NCBI GenBank assembly: GCA_016713135.1
Contig: JADJPR010000020.1
Location: 310,001 to 374,000 of the forward strand
DNA length: 64,000 bases
Direction: 5' to 3'
Origin: Rhodanobacteraceae bacterium
Lineage (GTDB): Bacteria > Pseudomonadota > Gammaproteobacteria > Xanthomonadales > SZUA-5
Made by a program: the position numbers and the translations under genes. Shown piece after piece: positions 52,329 through 62,071 of this stretch. Position 1 is the first letter of the stretch. Every line of letters begins with the position of its first letter. The notes beneath the pieces were generated by a model. The model saw only the letters and a list, made by a program, of their open reading frames with translations. It had not been told where the DNA came from and did not search any database.

Positions 52329-55300
52329 TCAGCCGTTCAACAGCCCGACCAGTTCCTCGACGCTCAGTCCCTGCGCGACATCCTGCTCGCCGAGCACGCT
52401 GTCGACCAGCTCGCGCTTGCTGCCGTGCAGTTGCAGGATCTGCTCCTCGATGCTGCCCTTGACGATCAGCTTGTAGACCGTCACCGGGCGGGTCTGGCCG
52501 ATGCGGTGCGCGCGGTCGGTGGCCTGCTGCTCCACCGCCGGATTCCACCACGGATCAAGGTGGATGACGTAGTCGGCCGCGGTCAGGTTCAGGCCCACGC
52601 CGCCGGCCTTGAGACTCAGCAGGAAGGCATCGCCGACACCGGCCTGGAAGTCCGTCACCGCCTGCTCGCGCGCCTTCGCCGGGGTGCTGCCGTCGAGGTA
52701 CTGGTAGCCGATGCCGGCGCGGTCGAAGGCGGCGCGCACCAGCGCGAGGTAATCGGTGAACTGGCTGAAGACCAGCACGCGGTGGCGGTTGTCCTTGAGT
52801 TCCTGCACCAGCTCGAGCAACTGGTCGAGCTTGGCGCCGTTGAGCTTGAACTCGGGCGCGACCAGGTGCGGGTGGCAGGCGGCGCGGCGCAGCCGGGTCA
52901 GTTCGGCGAGCACGTGGAAACGCCGCTGCTCGCCGCTGCCGCCCTGGGCCAGGCGCTCGATGGCCTGCCGCCGCAGCGCCGCGAGCAGCGCCGCCTCCTC
53001 GCCCGAAGGTTCCACCGTGAGCACGATCTCGGTGCGCGGCGGCAGTTCCTCCAGCACCTGCGACTTCAGCCGGCGCAGCAGGAAGGGCGAGATCAGGCGA
53101 CGCAGGGTGTCGCGCTCGGGCGCGCGCGGGTCGCGCTCCAGGGGCGCGATGAAGCGCTTGGCGAAGTGCTCCTGGCTGCCGAGCAACCCGGGATTGAGGA
53201 TGCGCATCAGGCTCCACAGCTCGCCGAGGTGGTTCTCGATCGGCGTGCCGGTGGTGGCGATGCGCGCCTGCGCCTTGAGCTTGCGCATCGCCTGGCTGCG
53301 CTGCGCTGCGGCGTTCTTGACTGCCTGCGCCTCGTCCAGCACCAGAGTAGCGAACTCGACCGCGGCGAAAGCCTCGATGTTCAGCGTGACCAGCCCGTAG
53401 CTGGCCAGCACCAGATGGCCGGGGCCAAGGGTCGACAAGGCCTCCGCGCGGTCGCCATCGCCGTAGACGCGCAGTTCCAGCGCGGGCGCGAAGCGGCGCG
53501 CCTCGGCGCGCCAGTTGGCCACCACCGAAGTCGGCGCGACCACCAGCGCCGGGCCTTTCAGCGCGCGCGCGGCGAGCACCGCCAGCGCCTGCACGGTCTT
53601 GCCCAGGCCCATGTCGTCGGCGAGGCAGGCGCCGCCGCCCCATTCGGCCAGCCGCATCATCCAGCGGTAGCCGTCCAGCTGGTAATCGCGAAGCTCGGCC
53701 TGGAAATCCGCCGGCAGCGCGGGCATCAGCGCCGCGGCGCGCTCCATCTGCGCCAGTTGCTCGCGGAAACGGCGGTCGACCTCGATCTCGGCGCCCGACT
53801 CCAGCCAGGGTTCCAGCGCTGCGGCGGCCACCGGCGCCAGCTCGATCTTGCCGCGCTCGTCGGCCAGCGCGCGCAAGCCGTGCAACTTGCGTGTCAGGTC
53901 CTGGGTCAGCGCGATGATGCGGTCGCCGCCGAGGCGCAGGAAGCGCCCCTGCGCCGACGGCAACGCCTGCAGCAGTTGCGCCAGCGACACCACCTGGCCG
54001 TCATCCAGCGCCAGTCCGCCCTCGGCGTGGAACCAGTCGCGCTGCGCGCGCACCTTCAGGCTGAGCTGCTGCGCCGCGCGGGTCTTGGTCATCGCCCAGC
54101 GCGGCCCGGCGGGCCAGATCAGCGGCACCGAATCGCCAAGTTCGGTCAGTTGCGACAGCGCTTCGAGCGCCTCCTCGGGCTGCGGCAGGTCGAGCGGCTC
54201 GCCGTTCTCGCTGCCGGCCAGCAGCGGCACCGCGTCGACCAGCGCCTTCAGCGCACGGCGTTCGCCATCCAGGTCGCGCACCGCGCGCACCGGCTGGCCG
54301 CCGCGCAGGCCGATCAGCTCGCGCTGGCCCAGGCCGGGCACCACCAGCATGCCCTCCTCGCCCAGCGGCCGCGCGCGCAGGCGCAGGCGCAGGCCCTCGC
54401 GCAGCGGTTCCAGCAGCACATGCACGCGCGCGTCGACGTCCTCGACGGTCTCGGCGGTATCGATGTCCGCCTCGATGGCCAGCGACCGCGACAGCGCAGG
54501 TGCCAGCGCCAGCACCTGCGGCAGCGTGCCCTCCGGCAGCAGGTTGCCGCCCTGGGCGACCAGCCGCGCGATGCGCCGGTGCTCGGCGCGAAACCGCACC
54601 ACGCGCAGGGCCCCGCCATCGAGCAATGCCAGGGCATCGCAGTCCGGTTCCGGCTGCGGCGACAGCGAGAGTTCGACGCGCCCGTCGGCGTGCCGCGACA
54701 GCGTCAGCGCCGGCTTCTCGATGCTCACCCGGAGCGGCTGGATGCCATCTGCCTGGTAGACCTCCGGGCACTTGGCGAGCGCCAGCAGCGCCGGCGAGTC
54801 CGCTCCCAGGCGTGTGCCATAGAAATGCGCTGCCGGCGCGGCCAGCGCGCGCAGCAGGTCGCGGTCGGCGTCGTTGTCCGGCGCCAGGCGCTGCATCGCC
54901 TCCTTGGCGTCGTAGCCACTCTGGATGCGCCGGCCAGCGGTCCAGCCGCCGCGCGCACTGGGCTTCTGTTCGAAGAACTCGATGCGCAGCCCGGTCCCTG
55001 AATCGGCGACCTCCAGCACCACCGCGCGGATCCGCGAGTGCTTGCGCTCGTCGCGGCCGGCGGCCTTCCCGTCCTCGCCCGCCAGCTCGGACAACACGCC
55101 AAGCAACTGCTGCCAAGGCGCCTCCGGGTTGCGCCAGGCAGCGGGGCCGCGGTCCGCCGCGGGCGCGCGCGCCTGCTCCACCCAGTGCGCCATGCGCTGC
55201 AGGCCAGCACTGCGCATGCGCGCGAGGGCGAGCTCGACCGCCGCCTCCGCATGTGCCGGCGGGCGCAGCGCGAACCAGCGCTGCAGCAGCAGCCAGGTCA

Positions 55301-56390
55301 GGGCGGACATCGGCGCCAGCGCGGCATCGGGCCGGGTCGTCGGCGCCGGCAGCGGCGGCACGCGCACGTCCGCGCCCGCTTCCAGGCAATCGGCCGCGCT
55401 GGCGATCCACTCGTCCGCCTGCAAGTTGGCGCGCTGCCTCATCAGGCGCTTGTGCAGGCGCTGCAGCGACTGCCGCTGGGCGCTGCCGCCGATCGCCAGC
55501 AGGGCAAGGCGTTGCAAGCCGCCGACGAGCTGCGGCGTGGGCCAGGCGCCCGCCTTGCCGCGCGCCGCGGTGTGTTCGGCGATGGCCGCCACCGGCGCCG
55601 GATCGCTGCTGCCGAAGGCCGTCTGCAGGAGGACGACATCGGCGCGGGCCTGAGTCGCCGCGGGCGGGATGCGCGCGATCAAGTCGTCGCGCCCGCACAT
55701 CGCCGCGAGCTGGGCGTAGACCCGTAGCGAGTATTCCTCGGAGGCGCCGCGTTCGATCGCTGCCAGTCCCGCCTGCAGCAGGTCGCCGATGTCGTCCATC
55801 GGATGTTGCGCGCGCGCCGCGAGATATGGCGCGAGAATGCGAATGGCGACATCGCCGTGCAGCCGGCCGAGCGCTGCCAGCGTCGGTGGATCCGGCAGGA
55901 TGTCGCGCGCGGCAGAAACGAAGTCGATCGCCTCGTCCGCCTGGCCCAGCAGGCCGGCGATTTCGCCGGGCGCAAGGCCGGCCAGCAGCCAGGCGCGCAG
56001 CGAGGTGTTGCAGCCATCGGTGCGCACGACGTAATCGGCCGGCTGCAGGCTGGCAGCGATCTCCGCCTTGCGCGTGCGCCAGGCGTCCAGCCGTGGCGAG
56101 CGCAGCAGTTGTTCGATCAGCAGCTGGCGCAGGCCGCGGCGCTCGACGCGCACGATCGCGGCGTAACCGCCGAAGCCGAGCAGCGGGCGCAGCGGCTGCA
56201 GATGCGCGCGCACCTCGCTGGCCGGCAGCGCCTGCCCGCCGGGCTCCAGCTCGAGCACGCCGTGCAGGTGCCCGAGGGCCGCCTCATTGCAGCCCTCGGT
56301 GCTCAGCGCAGCCAGTTCCAGCAGCGCCAGCGCGCGCGGCGACGCCATGCCGAGCAACTTGCGCTCCTGGTCCAGCCGGTCCCTGCTCAA
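52329..56390 (-). CDS. SNF2-family DEAD/DEAH ATPase (helicase-like)
   Basis: A 1353-residue protein. The C-terminal 470 residues are a Swi2/Snf2 motor: motif I DDMGLGKT (about 924-931), DEAQ-type motif II (about 1017), TGTPIENHLGELWSL (motif III), the second RecA lobe with VLVFSQFTDYL and SLKAGGVGLNLTAADYVIHLDPWWNPAVEQQATDRAHRIGQT (motifs V-VI, about 1255-1298). The first 880 residues are helical and beta repeats without recognisable domains, as in large bacterial HepA-related proteins; no SWIM zinc motif was found. A role in chromatin, transcription or repair is possible. The TTG at 56390 and the ATG at 56348 are alternative starts. Confidence 0.92.
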   Translation of the reverse strand: MSRDRLDQERKLLGMASPRALALLELAALSTEGCNEAALGHLHGVLELEPGGQALPASEVRAHLQPLRPLLGFGGYAAIVRVERRGLRQLLIEQLLRSPRLDAWRTRKAEIAASLQPADYVVRTDGCNTSLRAWLLAGLAPGEIAGLLGQADEAIDFVSAARDILPDPPTLAALGRLHGDVAIRILAPYLAARAQHPMDDIGDLLQAGLAAIERGASEEYSLRVYAQLAAMCGRDDLIARIPPAATQARADVVLLQTAFGSSDPAPVAAIAEHTAARGKAGAWPTPQLVGGLQRLALLAIGGSAQRQSLQRLHKRLMRQRANLQADEWIASAADCLEAGADVRVPPLPAPTTRPDAALAPMSALTWLLLQRWFALRPPAHAEAAVELALARMRSAGLQRMAHWVEQARAPAADRGPAAWRNPEAPWQQLLGVLSELAGEDGKAAGRDERKHSRIRAVVLEVADSGTGLRIEFFEQKPSARGGWTAGRRIQSGYDAKEAMQRLAPDNDADRDLLRALAAPAAHFYGTRLGADSPALLALAKCPEVYQADGIQPLRVSIEKPALTLSRHADGRVELSLSPQPEPDCDALALLDGGALRVVRFRAEHRRIARLVAQGGNLLPEGTLPQVLALAPALSRSLAIEADIDTAETVEDVDARVHVLLEPLREGLRLRLRARPLGEEGMLVVPGLGQRELIGLRGGQPVRAVRDLDGERRALKALVDAVPLLAGSENGEPLDLPQPEEALEALSQLTELGDSVPLIWPAGPRWAMTKTRAAQQLSLKVRAQRDWFHAEGGLALDDGQVVSLAQLLQALPSAQGRFLRLGGDRIIALTQDLTRKLHGLRALADERGKIELAPVAAAALEPWLESGAEIEVDRRFREQLAQMERAAALMPALPADFQAELRDYQLDGYRWMMRLAEWGGGACLADDMGLGKTVQALAVLAARALKGPALVVAPTSVVANWRAEARRFAPALELRVYGDGDRAEALSTLGPGHLVLASYGLVTLNIEAFAAVEFATLVLDEAQAVKNAAAQRSQAMRKLKAQARIATTGTPIENHLGELWSLMRILNPGLLGSQEHFAKRFIAPLERDPRAPERDTLRRLISPFLLRRLKSQVLEELPPRTEIVLTVEPSGEEAALLAALRRQAIERLAQGGSGEQRRFHVLAELTRLRRAACHPHLVAPEFKLNGAKLDQLLELVQELKDNRHRVLVFSQFTDYLALVRAAFDRAGIGYQYLDGSTPAKAREQAVTDFQAGVGDAFLLSLKAGGVGLNLTAADYVIHLDPWWNPAVEQQATDRAHRIGQTRPVTVYKLIVKGSIEEQILQLHGSKRELVDSVLGEQDVAQGLSVEELVGLLNG

Positions 56391-56456
56391 AGTTCTGCAT
56401 CCGCCGCAATCGAGCCCGGCAGCATACGCAGGCTGCGGACGTGGCGCAGTTCCGAC

Positions 56457-57528
56457 TCAGGCCGCGGCGACCGGATAGTCGGTGTAGCCCGCCGGTCCCG
56501 GGGTGTACAGAGTGGCGAAGTCGACCGCATTCAGCGGCTCGCCGCGGCGCAGGCGCTCGGCCAGGTCCGGATTGGCGATGTAGGCCTTGCCGAACACCAC
56601 CGCGTCAGCGCCGCCGGACGCCACCGCCGCCTGCGCGCTGGCGAGATCGAAACCGCCGTTGACGAACAGCGCGCCCTTGAACTCGTGGCGCGCGATCAGC
56701 GCGAGGCGCTGCTCGGCCGGATCGCGGTGATCGGCATGCCGCAGTTCGAGGAAGGCGATGCGGCGCCGGTCGAGTTCGCGTGCGAGGTATTCGACCAGGG
56801 CCTCGGGGTCGGAATCGCCCATGTCGTTGTAGCCGACGCGCGGCGAGATGCGCACCGAGACGCGATCGGCGCCGAGCACCTCGATGCAGGCGTCGGTGAT
56901 CTCGAGCAGCAACCGGGCGCGGTTGGGCAGGCTGCCGCCGTACTCGTCGTCGCGGTCGTTGCTGCCGTCGCGCAGGAACTGGTCGATGAGGTACCCATGC
57001 GCGCCGTGGATCTGCACGCCATCGAAACCGGCCTCGCGTGCGCGCAGCGCCGCGCGGCGGAACAGCTCGACGATCTCCGGGATCTCGTCGGTGCGCAATC
57101 GCCGCGGCGCCTCGTAGTCCTTGACCCCCCAGGGCGTGTTGATGGTGTCGCCGCGGATCCCGCGGTCGCTGCTGGAAATGGGCTGCACGCCCTCGTTCAG
57201 CGATGAGTGCGCGGCGCGTCCGGGGTGCCAGAGCTGCACCAGGAATGCGCCTGCCGCGGGCATGCACGGCATCGGTGACCTGGCGCCAGCCGGCGGTGGT
57301 GGCCTCGTCGTACAGCCCGCCTTCGCCGGTGAAAGCGCAGCCGTCGGCCGCGACCATGGTCGCCTCGGTCAGGACCAGGCCGGCACCGGCGCGCTGGCTG
57401 TAGTACTCGGCCATCAGCTCATTGGGGATGTGCGTGCGACCGGCGCGGGCGCGCGTCAGCGGCGCCATCACGACGCGATTGGGCAATTGCAGGGCACCCG
57501 CGGTCAGCGGGTCGAAAAGGGTGGGCAT
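56457..57528 (-). pseudogene. Old-yellow-enzyme ene reductase (NemA-like), complete apart from one frameshift
   Basis: FMN-dependent alkene or nitro-ester reductase. The N-terminal frame holds MPTLFDPLTAGALQLPNRVVMAPLTRARA and AEYYSQRAGAGLVLTEATMV. The second frame holds LVQLWHPGRAAHSS, GVQIHGAHGYLIDQFL (active-site His pair), DEYGGSLPNRARLLLE, RISP, FVNGGFDL and FGKAYIANPDL. A surplus base at about 57252 splits ARG from the following GAFLVQLW; removing it restores 356 residues, the family's normal length. As with katG and hutU, everything else is conserved. It is followed by the SNF2 gene on the same strand. Confidence 0.9.
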
Positions 57529-57663
57529 TGGGGACTCCGGATCCGGCGCAACGAAGGTGCGCGAGCAGAGCAGGAACTGGTGCGGCGCGGCGTGAAAATC
57601 AAGCGCCGGGATATCGCCGGATGGCATGTCGCCATACCCAGCCTTTCCGGCGCCGGATGCAAG

Positions 57664-57692
57664 AAGGGCCCCGGGATTGCCCCGGGGCCCTT
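57664..57692 (-). terminator. Terminator-like hairpin after the M4 protease gene
   Basis: A 12-base GC stem with a three-base loop: AAGGGCCCCGGG and its complement around AAT. On the minus strand it ends CCCTTCTTGC, a modest T-rich tail, 30 bases beyond the protease stop. On the plus strand there is no T run. Confidence 0.65.
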
Positions 57693-57721
57693 GGCGTTTC
57701 AGCCAGTGTTGCGGTGCTGCA

Positions 57722-60418
57722 TCAGTTGCTCAGCAGGCTGACCGTGTCCACCCGGAAGGTGGTGGCGAGCGAGCTGTCGGTGGAGCCGACGAAGCGCACC
57801 TTGACCGACTTGCCCTTGTGCGCGACCACGCTGTAGCTGCGCAGCACGTAGGTGGACGCGCTGGTGGTCTTGTTGAGGTTGGACAGGGTCACCAGGGTCT
57901 GCAGCACTGCGTTCGTGCTGGCATCCACCAGTTGCACCGTGAGCTTGTCGTAGGCTGTTGCCGTGCTGGTCTCGCTGGTCACGATCGAGGTCTGGAAAGA
58001 CAACGTGGCGGTGGTGGCGGTGGCCGGGATCAGCGTGGCCTTGCTGTCCAGCGTCTGCGTGCTGGTGGTCGCGTTGACGCCGAGGTAGGCATAGCTGCCG
58101 CCGGTGTGCGCATTGGTCTGGCCGGCCAGCAGGGTGTTGAACGACGTCCCGGTCGAGGCCGAGCGCGTCCACGAGCCGTCCGCCGCGGTGTTGCTGCTGG
58201 TGGTGATGCTGTCGAAGTTGCCGTTGGCCAGGCGCTCGACCGTGCCGCCACCCGAGCTGACCGTCACCGAGGCCGTCTTGGTGTTGGTCGCGCCACCGTT
58301 GTCGGTGACCGTCAGGGTGACCGTGTAGGTGCCGGCCACGCTGTAGGTCTTGGACGGGTTGGTCGCCGTCGAGGTGGTGCTGTCGCCGAAGTTCCAGGCG
58401 CGCGAGGCGATCGTGCCGTTGGCATCGGTGGAGGTGTCGGTGAAGTTCACGGTCAGGCCGCTGACACTGCTGGTGAAATTGGCCACCGGCGGCGTGTTGG
58501 CGGTGCCCGCGGTGTAGCTGCCGGTCAGCGAGACGCCGCTGAACGCGCTGTAGGCCTTGAGGCGCACGTAGTAGGTGCCGGCCTGGGCGGTCGCGATGTT
58601 GCAGGTCTCGGCATTGCCGGAGGCATACGGACGGCAGTCGTAGACCGTATCCGTCGGCGCGCTGCCGAACTTGACGTACATGTCAGCATCGCCGGTGCCA
58701 CCGGACATGACGAACTTGAGGTTGGTTGCACCCGCCGGCACCGCCAGGGTGTAGTTGACCGACTGGCCAGCGGTCGGCTGGGTGATGCCGGTCACGGCCA
58801 CGCCATTGGTCAGCGGACCGCCGGTGCTCGCACCGCCGCCACCACCGCCGCCGCCGGAGCAGGACACGCCCACCGAGGTGAAAGCTGCGGTCACGTCAGC
58901 CACGGTGAAACCGAGGTCGGTGGCCGCGGTCTGCACGCCGCAGGCGCCGCTGTTGAAGGTGCTGCTCGGGGTCCAGTACAGCGCGTTGGCGCGGGCAAAC
59001 ACCTTGAAGGCGTTGACCACGTTCCAACCCGGCTTGGTGGCCAGCAGGTAGAAGGCCTTGTTGTAGACGCCCGAGGAATAGTGCACGTCCATCGAGCTGG
59101 TGAAATTCGCCGCGTTGTCGATCGAACGGCCGTCCTGCGGTGGATTGTTCATGTAGCGCAGCGCGCCGGAGGCCTTGAAGATGTCCGGGCCGACGAGGAA
59201 GTCGTTGCTGCCCTTCCAGTAGTACTCGGTGGCTTCGCCGCCCATGTCGGAGAAGGCCTCGTTCATGCCACCGGACTGGCCCGAGTAGGTCAGGTCCGAG
59301 TGCTGCTCGGTGAAGCCGTGCGAGACCTCATGGCCGGCCACGTCGACGCTGACCAGCGGATAGAAGGTGCTGGCGCCATCGCCAAAGCTCATCTGCGCGC
59401 CATCCCAGAAGGCGTTCTCATAGTTGCTGCTGTAATGCGTGCGCATCACCAGCTGGAAGCTGAGCGCCTTGCCGCCGGTGTAGGCGGTGTACATGTTCTG
59501 GATCACGCCGCCGAAGTAGTGCGCGTCGTTGAGCGGCGAGAAAGCGCCGTTGATCGACTTGACCGTGTTGTTCGGGCAGGTGAAGGAGAAGGCCGAGCTG
59601 CCGGACGTGCCGCCGTTCAGGTTGACGGTCTTCACGTCAGCGTTGTTCATGGTGCAGGTCGTGCCGCTCTGGGTCACGTCGAGGAAGCCGTAGCGGCCGC
59701 CCGAACCCCAAGTGTACTGGCCGGTCTTGCTGTTGCCGCCGGGACCGGTGCCGATCGCCGCGGTGGTCAGGCCGTCCCAGCGCTTGAGCACGGCGCCGCT
59801 GTTGGCGTCGACGATCACGAACGGACGCATCGGCGCGCCACCCTTGGCGCTGTCGGCGAACCAGGTGGTCACATAGGCCAGGCGCGCGGCGTCCTGGTCG
59901 TCCACGTAGACCATCAGGTCGCTGCGTGGGCGTTCAACCACAAGGCTGCTGCGCGCACTGCCGTGCACGACCGTCTTGGCGATATCGAGCGCCGCCTGCG
60001 ACTGCAGGCGCGCACTCATGCTGCCGAGTTCGACGCCGAGGCCGGCCACGCTGCGGCCGAACAGATGGCGCACGCGCCCGTCGGCGCCGGCGGTGATGAC
60101 GACATGCTCGCCCCAGACGGGCACGCCGCGGAAAGTCTGCTGGTAGCGATAGTGGGTGTCGCCGTTCGCTTCGGCGGTGGAGCTGAGCAGTTCGAGGGCC
60201 GAGTCCGCCTCCAGGGTCAGCATCTCGGCGTGGCGCTGCGCCGTCGTGGGCGCGCTGCCCACTGCGCGTTCGATCACAGCCAGGTTGGCGTTGACGCGGC
60301 CGGTATCGACCGCATGCAGGTCGCTGCGGGTGGCGGCTCCGGCGGTGGCGGACGCCAGCGCGAGGACAAGTATGGTGACTGCGGCAGGTGCCGCGCGACG
60401 CGATTTCAGAAGCGACAT
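57722..60418 (-). CDS. M4 (thermolysin/vibriolysin-type) secreted metalloprotease with PPC and PKD domains
   Basis: An 898-residue exported zinc protease. After the signal peptide (about 1-28) come an FTP/PepSY propeptide (to about 210) and the M4 catalytic domain. His363-Glu-x-x-His367 (HEVSH) and the downstream zinc Glu in GGMNEAFSDMGGE are intact, and DVHYSSGVYNKAFYLL is the C-terminal M4 motif. A glycine linker near 535-542 joins a PPC domain (to about 640) and a PKD domain (WNFGDSTTSTATNPSKTYSVAGTYTVTLTVTDNGG). A last domain of about 180 residues (NGNFDSITTSSNTAADGSW) resembles a jelly-roll carbohydrate- or cell-binding module. It is probably secreted by type II secretion and acts outside the cell. 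Confidence 0.93.
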   Translation of the reverse strand: MSLLKSRRAAPAAVTILVLALASATAGAATRSDLHAVDTGRVNANLAVIERAVGSAPTTAQRHAEMLTLEADSALELLSSTAEANGDTHYRYQQTFRGVPVWGEHVVITAGADGRVRHLFGRSVAGLGVELGSMSARLQSQAALDIAKTVVHGSARSSLVVERPRSDLMVYVDDQDAARLAYVTTWFADSAKGGAPMRPFVIVDANSGAVLKRWDGLTTAAIGTGPGGNSKTGQYTWGSGGRYGFLDVTQSGTTCTMNNADVKTVNLNGGTSGSSAFSFTCPNNTVKSINGAFSPLNDAHYFGGVIQNMYTAYTGGKALSFQLVMRTHYSSNYENAFWDGAQMSFGDGASTFYPLVSVDVAGHEVSHGFTEQHSDLTYSGQSGGMNEAFSDMGGEATEYYWKGSNDFLVGPDIFKASGALRYMNNPPQDGRSIDNAANFTSSMDVHYSSGVYNKAFYLLATKPGWNVVNAFKVFARANALYWTPSSTFNSGACGVQTAATDLGFTVADVTAAFTSVGVSCSGGGGGGGGASTGGPLTNGVAVTGITQPTAGQSVNYTLAVPAGATNLKFVMSGGTGDADMYVKFGSAPTDTVYDCRPYASGNAETCNIATAQAGTYYVRLKAYSAFSGVSLTGSYTAGTANTPPVANFTSSVSGLTVNFTDTSTDANGTIASRAWNFGDSTTSTATNPSKTYSVAGTYTVTLTVTDNGGATNTKTASVTVSSGGGTVERLANGNFDSITTSSNTAADGSWTRSASTGTSFNTLLAGQTNAHTGGSYAYLGVNATTSTQTLDSKATLIPATATTATLSFQTSIVTSETSTATAYDKLTVQLVDASTNAVLQTLVTLSNLNKTTSASTYVLRSYSVVAHKGKSVKVRFVGSTDSSLATTFRVDTVSLLSN

Positions 60419-60712
60419 TCGTATTCCCCGGTTGGAAGGTCAGGACGCCGGCCACCCCACGCGGCCGGTGCAAAGCGACAAAATCGAAGCAAAACGGGAG
60501 TGCCCTCCGCGCAGCGGAAGGAATCGCAAGTCGATCAGTGGGCGCGCGGACCCCTCCGCAACGCATTCCCGCCGGGACTCCCCTCCCGATGGGACGCGAC
60601 GGACGCTAGCAATTACTCAGGCGGGCTGTAATCCGGCCGGAAGATGAAAATGGCGTGAATACTTCATCTGCACCAATTGTTCACATCCGCTTCACAGACA
60701 TGAGCCCCGGTG

Positions 60713-60876
60713 CTAGTGTGGTGTTCCGTAATTAAGTTGAAGAAACTTCCGATGAATTTCGCGGCGAGGCAAGGCGCGAGGAGAAGTCATAGCAGGGCTA
60801 TGGCGACGACGAGCAACGCCGCATCGGCGCAAAAGGCGCGGAAATAATTCAAGGTAATTACGGAACACCACACTAG
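60713..60876. mobile_element. MITE-like element with 22-bp perfect terminal inverted repeats
   Basis: CTAGTGTGGTGTTCCGTAAT (extended to 22 bases, 60713-60734) is exactly matched in reverse at 60855-60876. The element is 164 bases and has no open frame. The interior carries GTCATAGCAGGGCTATGGCG, itself an inverted repeat (CATAGC/GCTATG). It fits a non-autonomous insertion element; no transposase is visible in the window. It sits in the 480-base gap between the M4 protease and the aldo/keto reductase; the rest of the gap shows nothing clear. Confidence 0.85.
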
Positions 60877-60898
60877 CGCGGCATGCGCGTCCCGGGCG

Positions 60899-61834
60899 TC
60901 AGAGTCCGGCGATATGCCCGATCATCCGCTCGCGCATGGCCGCATCCGGCAGGCGCCCGTAAGCCGCGCCCAGGTTGTCGGCCATGTGCTTGGCCTTGCT
61001 GGTGGCCGGGGTGACCACGGTCACCGCCGGATGCGCGAGCACGAACTTGAGGAAGAACTGCGCCCAGGACACGGCGTCGATCTCCGCCGCCCAGTCCGGC
61101 AGGTCCTTGCCGCGCATGCGTTCCCACAGCCGGGTGCGGCCGAACGGCAGGTAGACCATCACCGCGATCCCCTTCTCCTGCGCCAGCGGCAGGATGCGCT
61201 CCTCGATGGCGCGATTGTCGATCGCGTAGTCGATGCCGATGAAGTCCAGCGGCTCGGCCTGCATCACCTCGATCAGTTGCGGGTACTGCGCCGGGAAGGT
61301 CGTCGTCACGCCGATATGGCGCACTCGCCCGGCTTCGCGCAACTCCTTGAGGATGCCGAGTTGCACCGGCACATCGCCCAGGTTATGCACCTGGATCAGG
61401 TCGATCGGTTGTTTGCCCAGCTTGGCGAAGGAGGACTCGATCTGCGCCCGCGCGGCCGCCGGGTCGGCGGCCCCGCCGCCACGTCCGGCGACGTTGACCT
61501 TGGTCGCCCAGAACATGGCGTCGGTGAGTTTCAGCTCGCGCGCAATGTCGCCGGCGACCTGCTCGGAGGCACCGTAGCTGGGCGCAGTGTCGAATACCGT
61601 CCCGCCCAGGCGTGCCAGTTCCGCGATCACCTCGCGCAGTGCGCCGATCTCCTGCGACCCGGCGAGCTGCGAGAAGGTCGCCGAGCTGCCCAAGCCGACC
61701 ACCGGGATCTGCTGGCCGCTGCGCGGGATCGCACGCTTCATCGGCCCGTCGGCGACAGCCGCCCATCCGCGAGGCAGGGCCGCGAGCAGTGCACCGGCCA
61801 GGGAGAATTGCAGGGCTTCGCGGCGCGTGGTCAT
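60899..61834 (-). CDS. Aldo/keto reductase exported by the Tat pathway
   Basis: A 311-residue NADPH-dependent carbonyl reductase. The N-terminus MTTRREALQFSLAGALLAALP is a twin-arginine signal (TTRRE-x-L), so the folded enzyme acts in the periplasm. The TIM-barrel motifs are VFDTAPSYGASEQVAG (catalytic Asp and Tyr), ATKVN (catalytic Lys), LIQVHNL (His) and the C-terminal nucleotide segment FVLAHPAVTVVTPATSKAKHMADNLGA. It ends 23 bases from the right end of the MITE-like element. The substrate is unknown. Confidence 0.9.
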   Translation of the reverse strand: MTTRREALQFSLAGALLAALPRGWAAVADGPMKRAIPRSGQQIPVVGLGSSATFSQLAGSQEIGALREVIAELARLGGTVFDTAPSYGASEQVAGDIARELKLTDAMFWATKVNVAGRGGGAADPAAARAQIESSFAKLGKQPIDLIQVHNLGDVPVQLGILKELREAGRVRHIGVTTTFPAQYPQLIEVMQAEPLDFIGIDYAIDNRAIEERILPLAQEKGIAVMVYLPFGRTRLWERMRGKDLPDWAAEIDAVSWAQFFLKFVLAHPAVTVVTPATSKAKHMADNLGAAYGRLPDAAMRERMIGHIAGL

Positions 61835-61951
61835 GGCGGTGCTCCGACGGGGACGTCGCAGCATGATCCGCCGGATCCCGTCGACAGGCGATCAAGGGTG
61901 CCAACGCACCCCATCCCGGTGCGCCGTTCCGCAGATCGAAACGACGCTGCG

Positions 61952-62036
61952 CGTAGCCCGTGGTACGCGCGCAGCGCGTTCCGCGGGTACTTGCGGCAAG
62001 CACCCGCCGAACCGCTGCGCGGCACAACGGGCTACG
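61952..62036. repeat. Palindromic intergenic repeat (GTAGCCCGT/ACGGGCTAC)
   Basis: CGTAGCCCGT at 61952-61961 faces ACGGGCTACG at 62027-62036, an exact 10-base inverted repeat around a 65-base GC-rich interior. It resembles REP/ERIC-type palindromes and is unrelated in sequence to the word-repeat families. It lies in the gap between the aldo/keto reductase and the ABC exporter. Confidence 0.65.
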
Positions 62037-62071
62037 TAGTCACATTGGGGGCATGTCCGGAAGAATCAGCT

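Noticed and set aside
52425..55001. An 858-codon plus-strand frame opposite the SNF2 gene
   Set aside because: It is antisense to helicase motifs that are fully conserved, and its product is Arg/Gln/Leu-rich without motifs.
57626..60631. A 1001-codon open frame on the plus strand opposite the M4 protease
   Set aside because: It is the mirror of the protease gene in GC-rich DNA; it has no motifs, its composition is Arg/Gly/Val-rich, and the opposite strand has a full protease.
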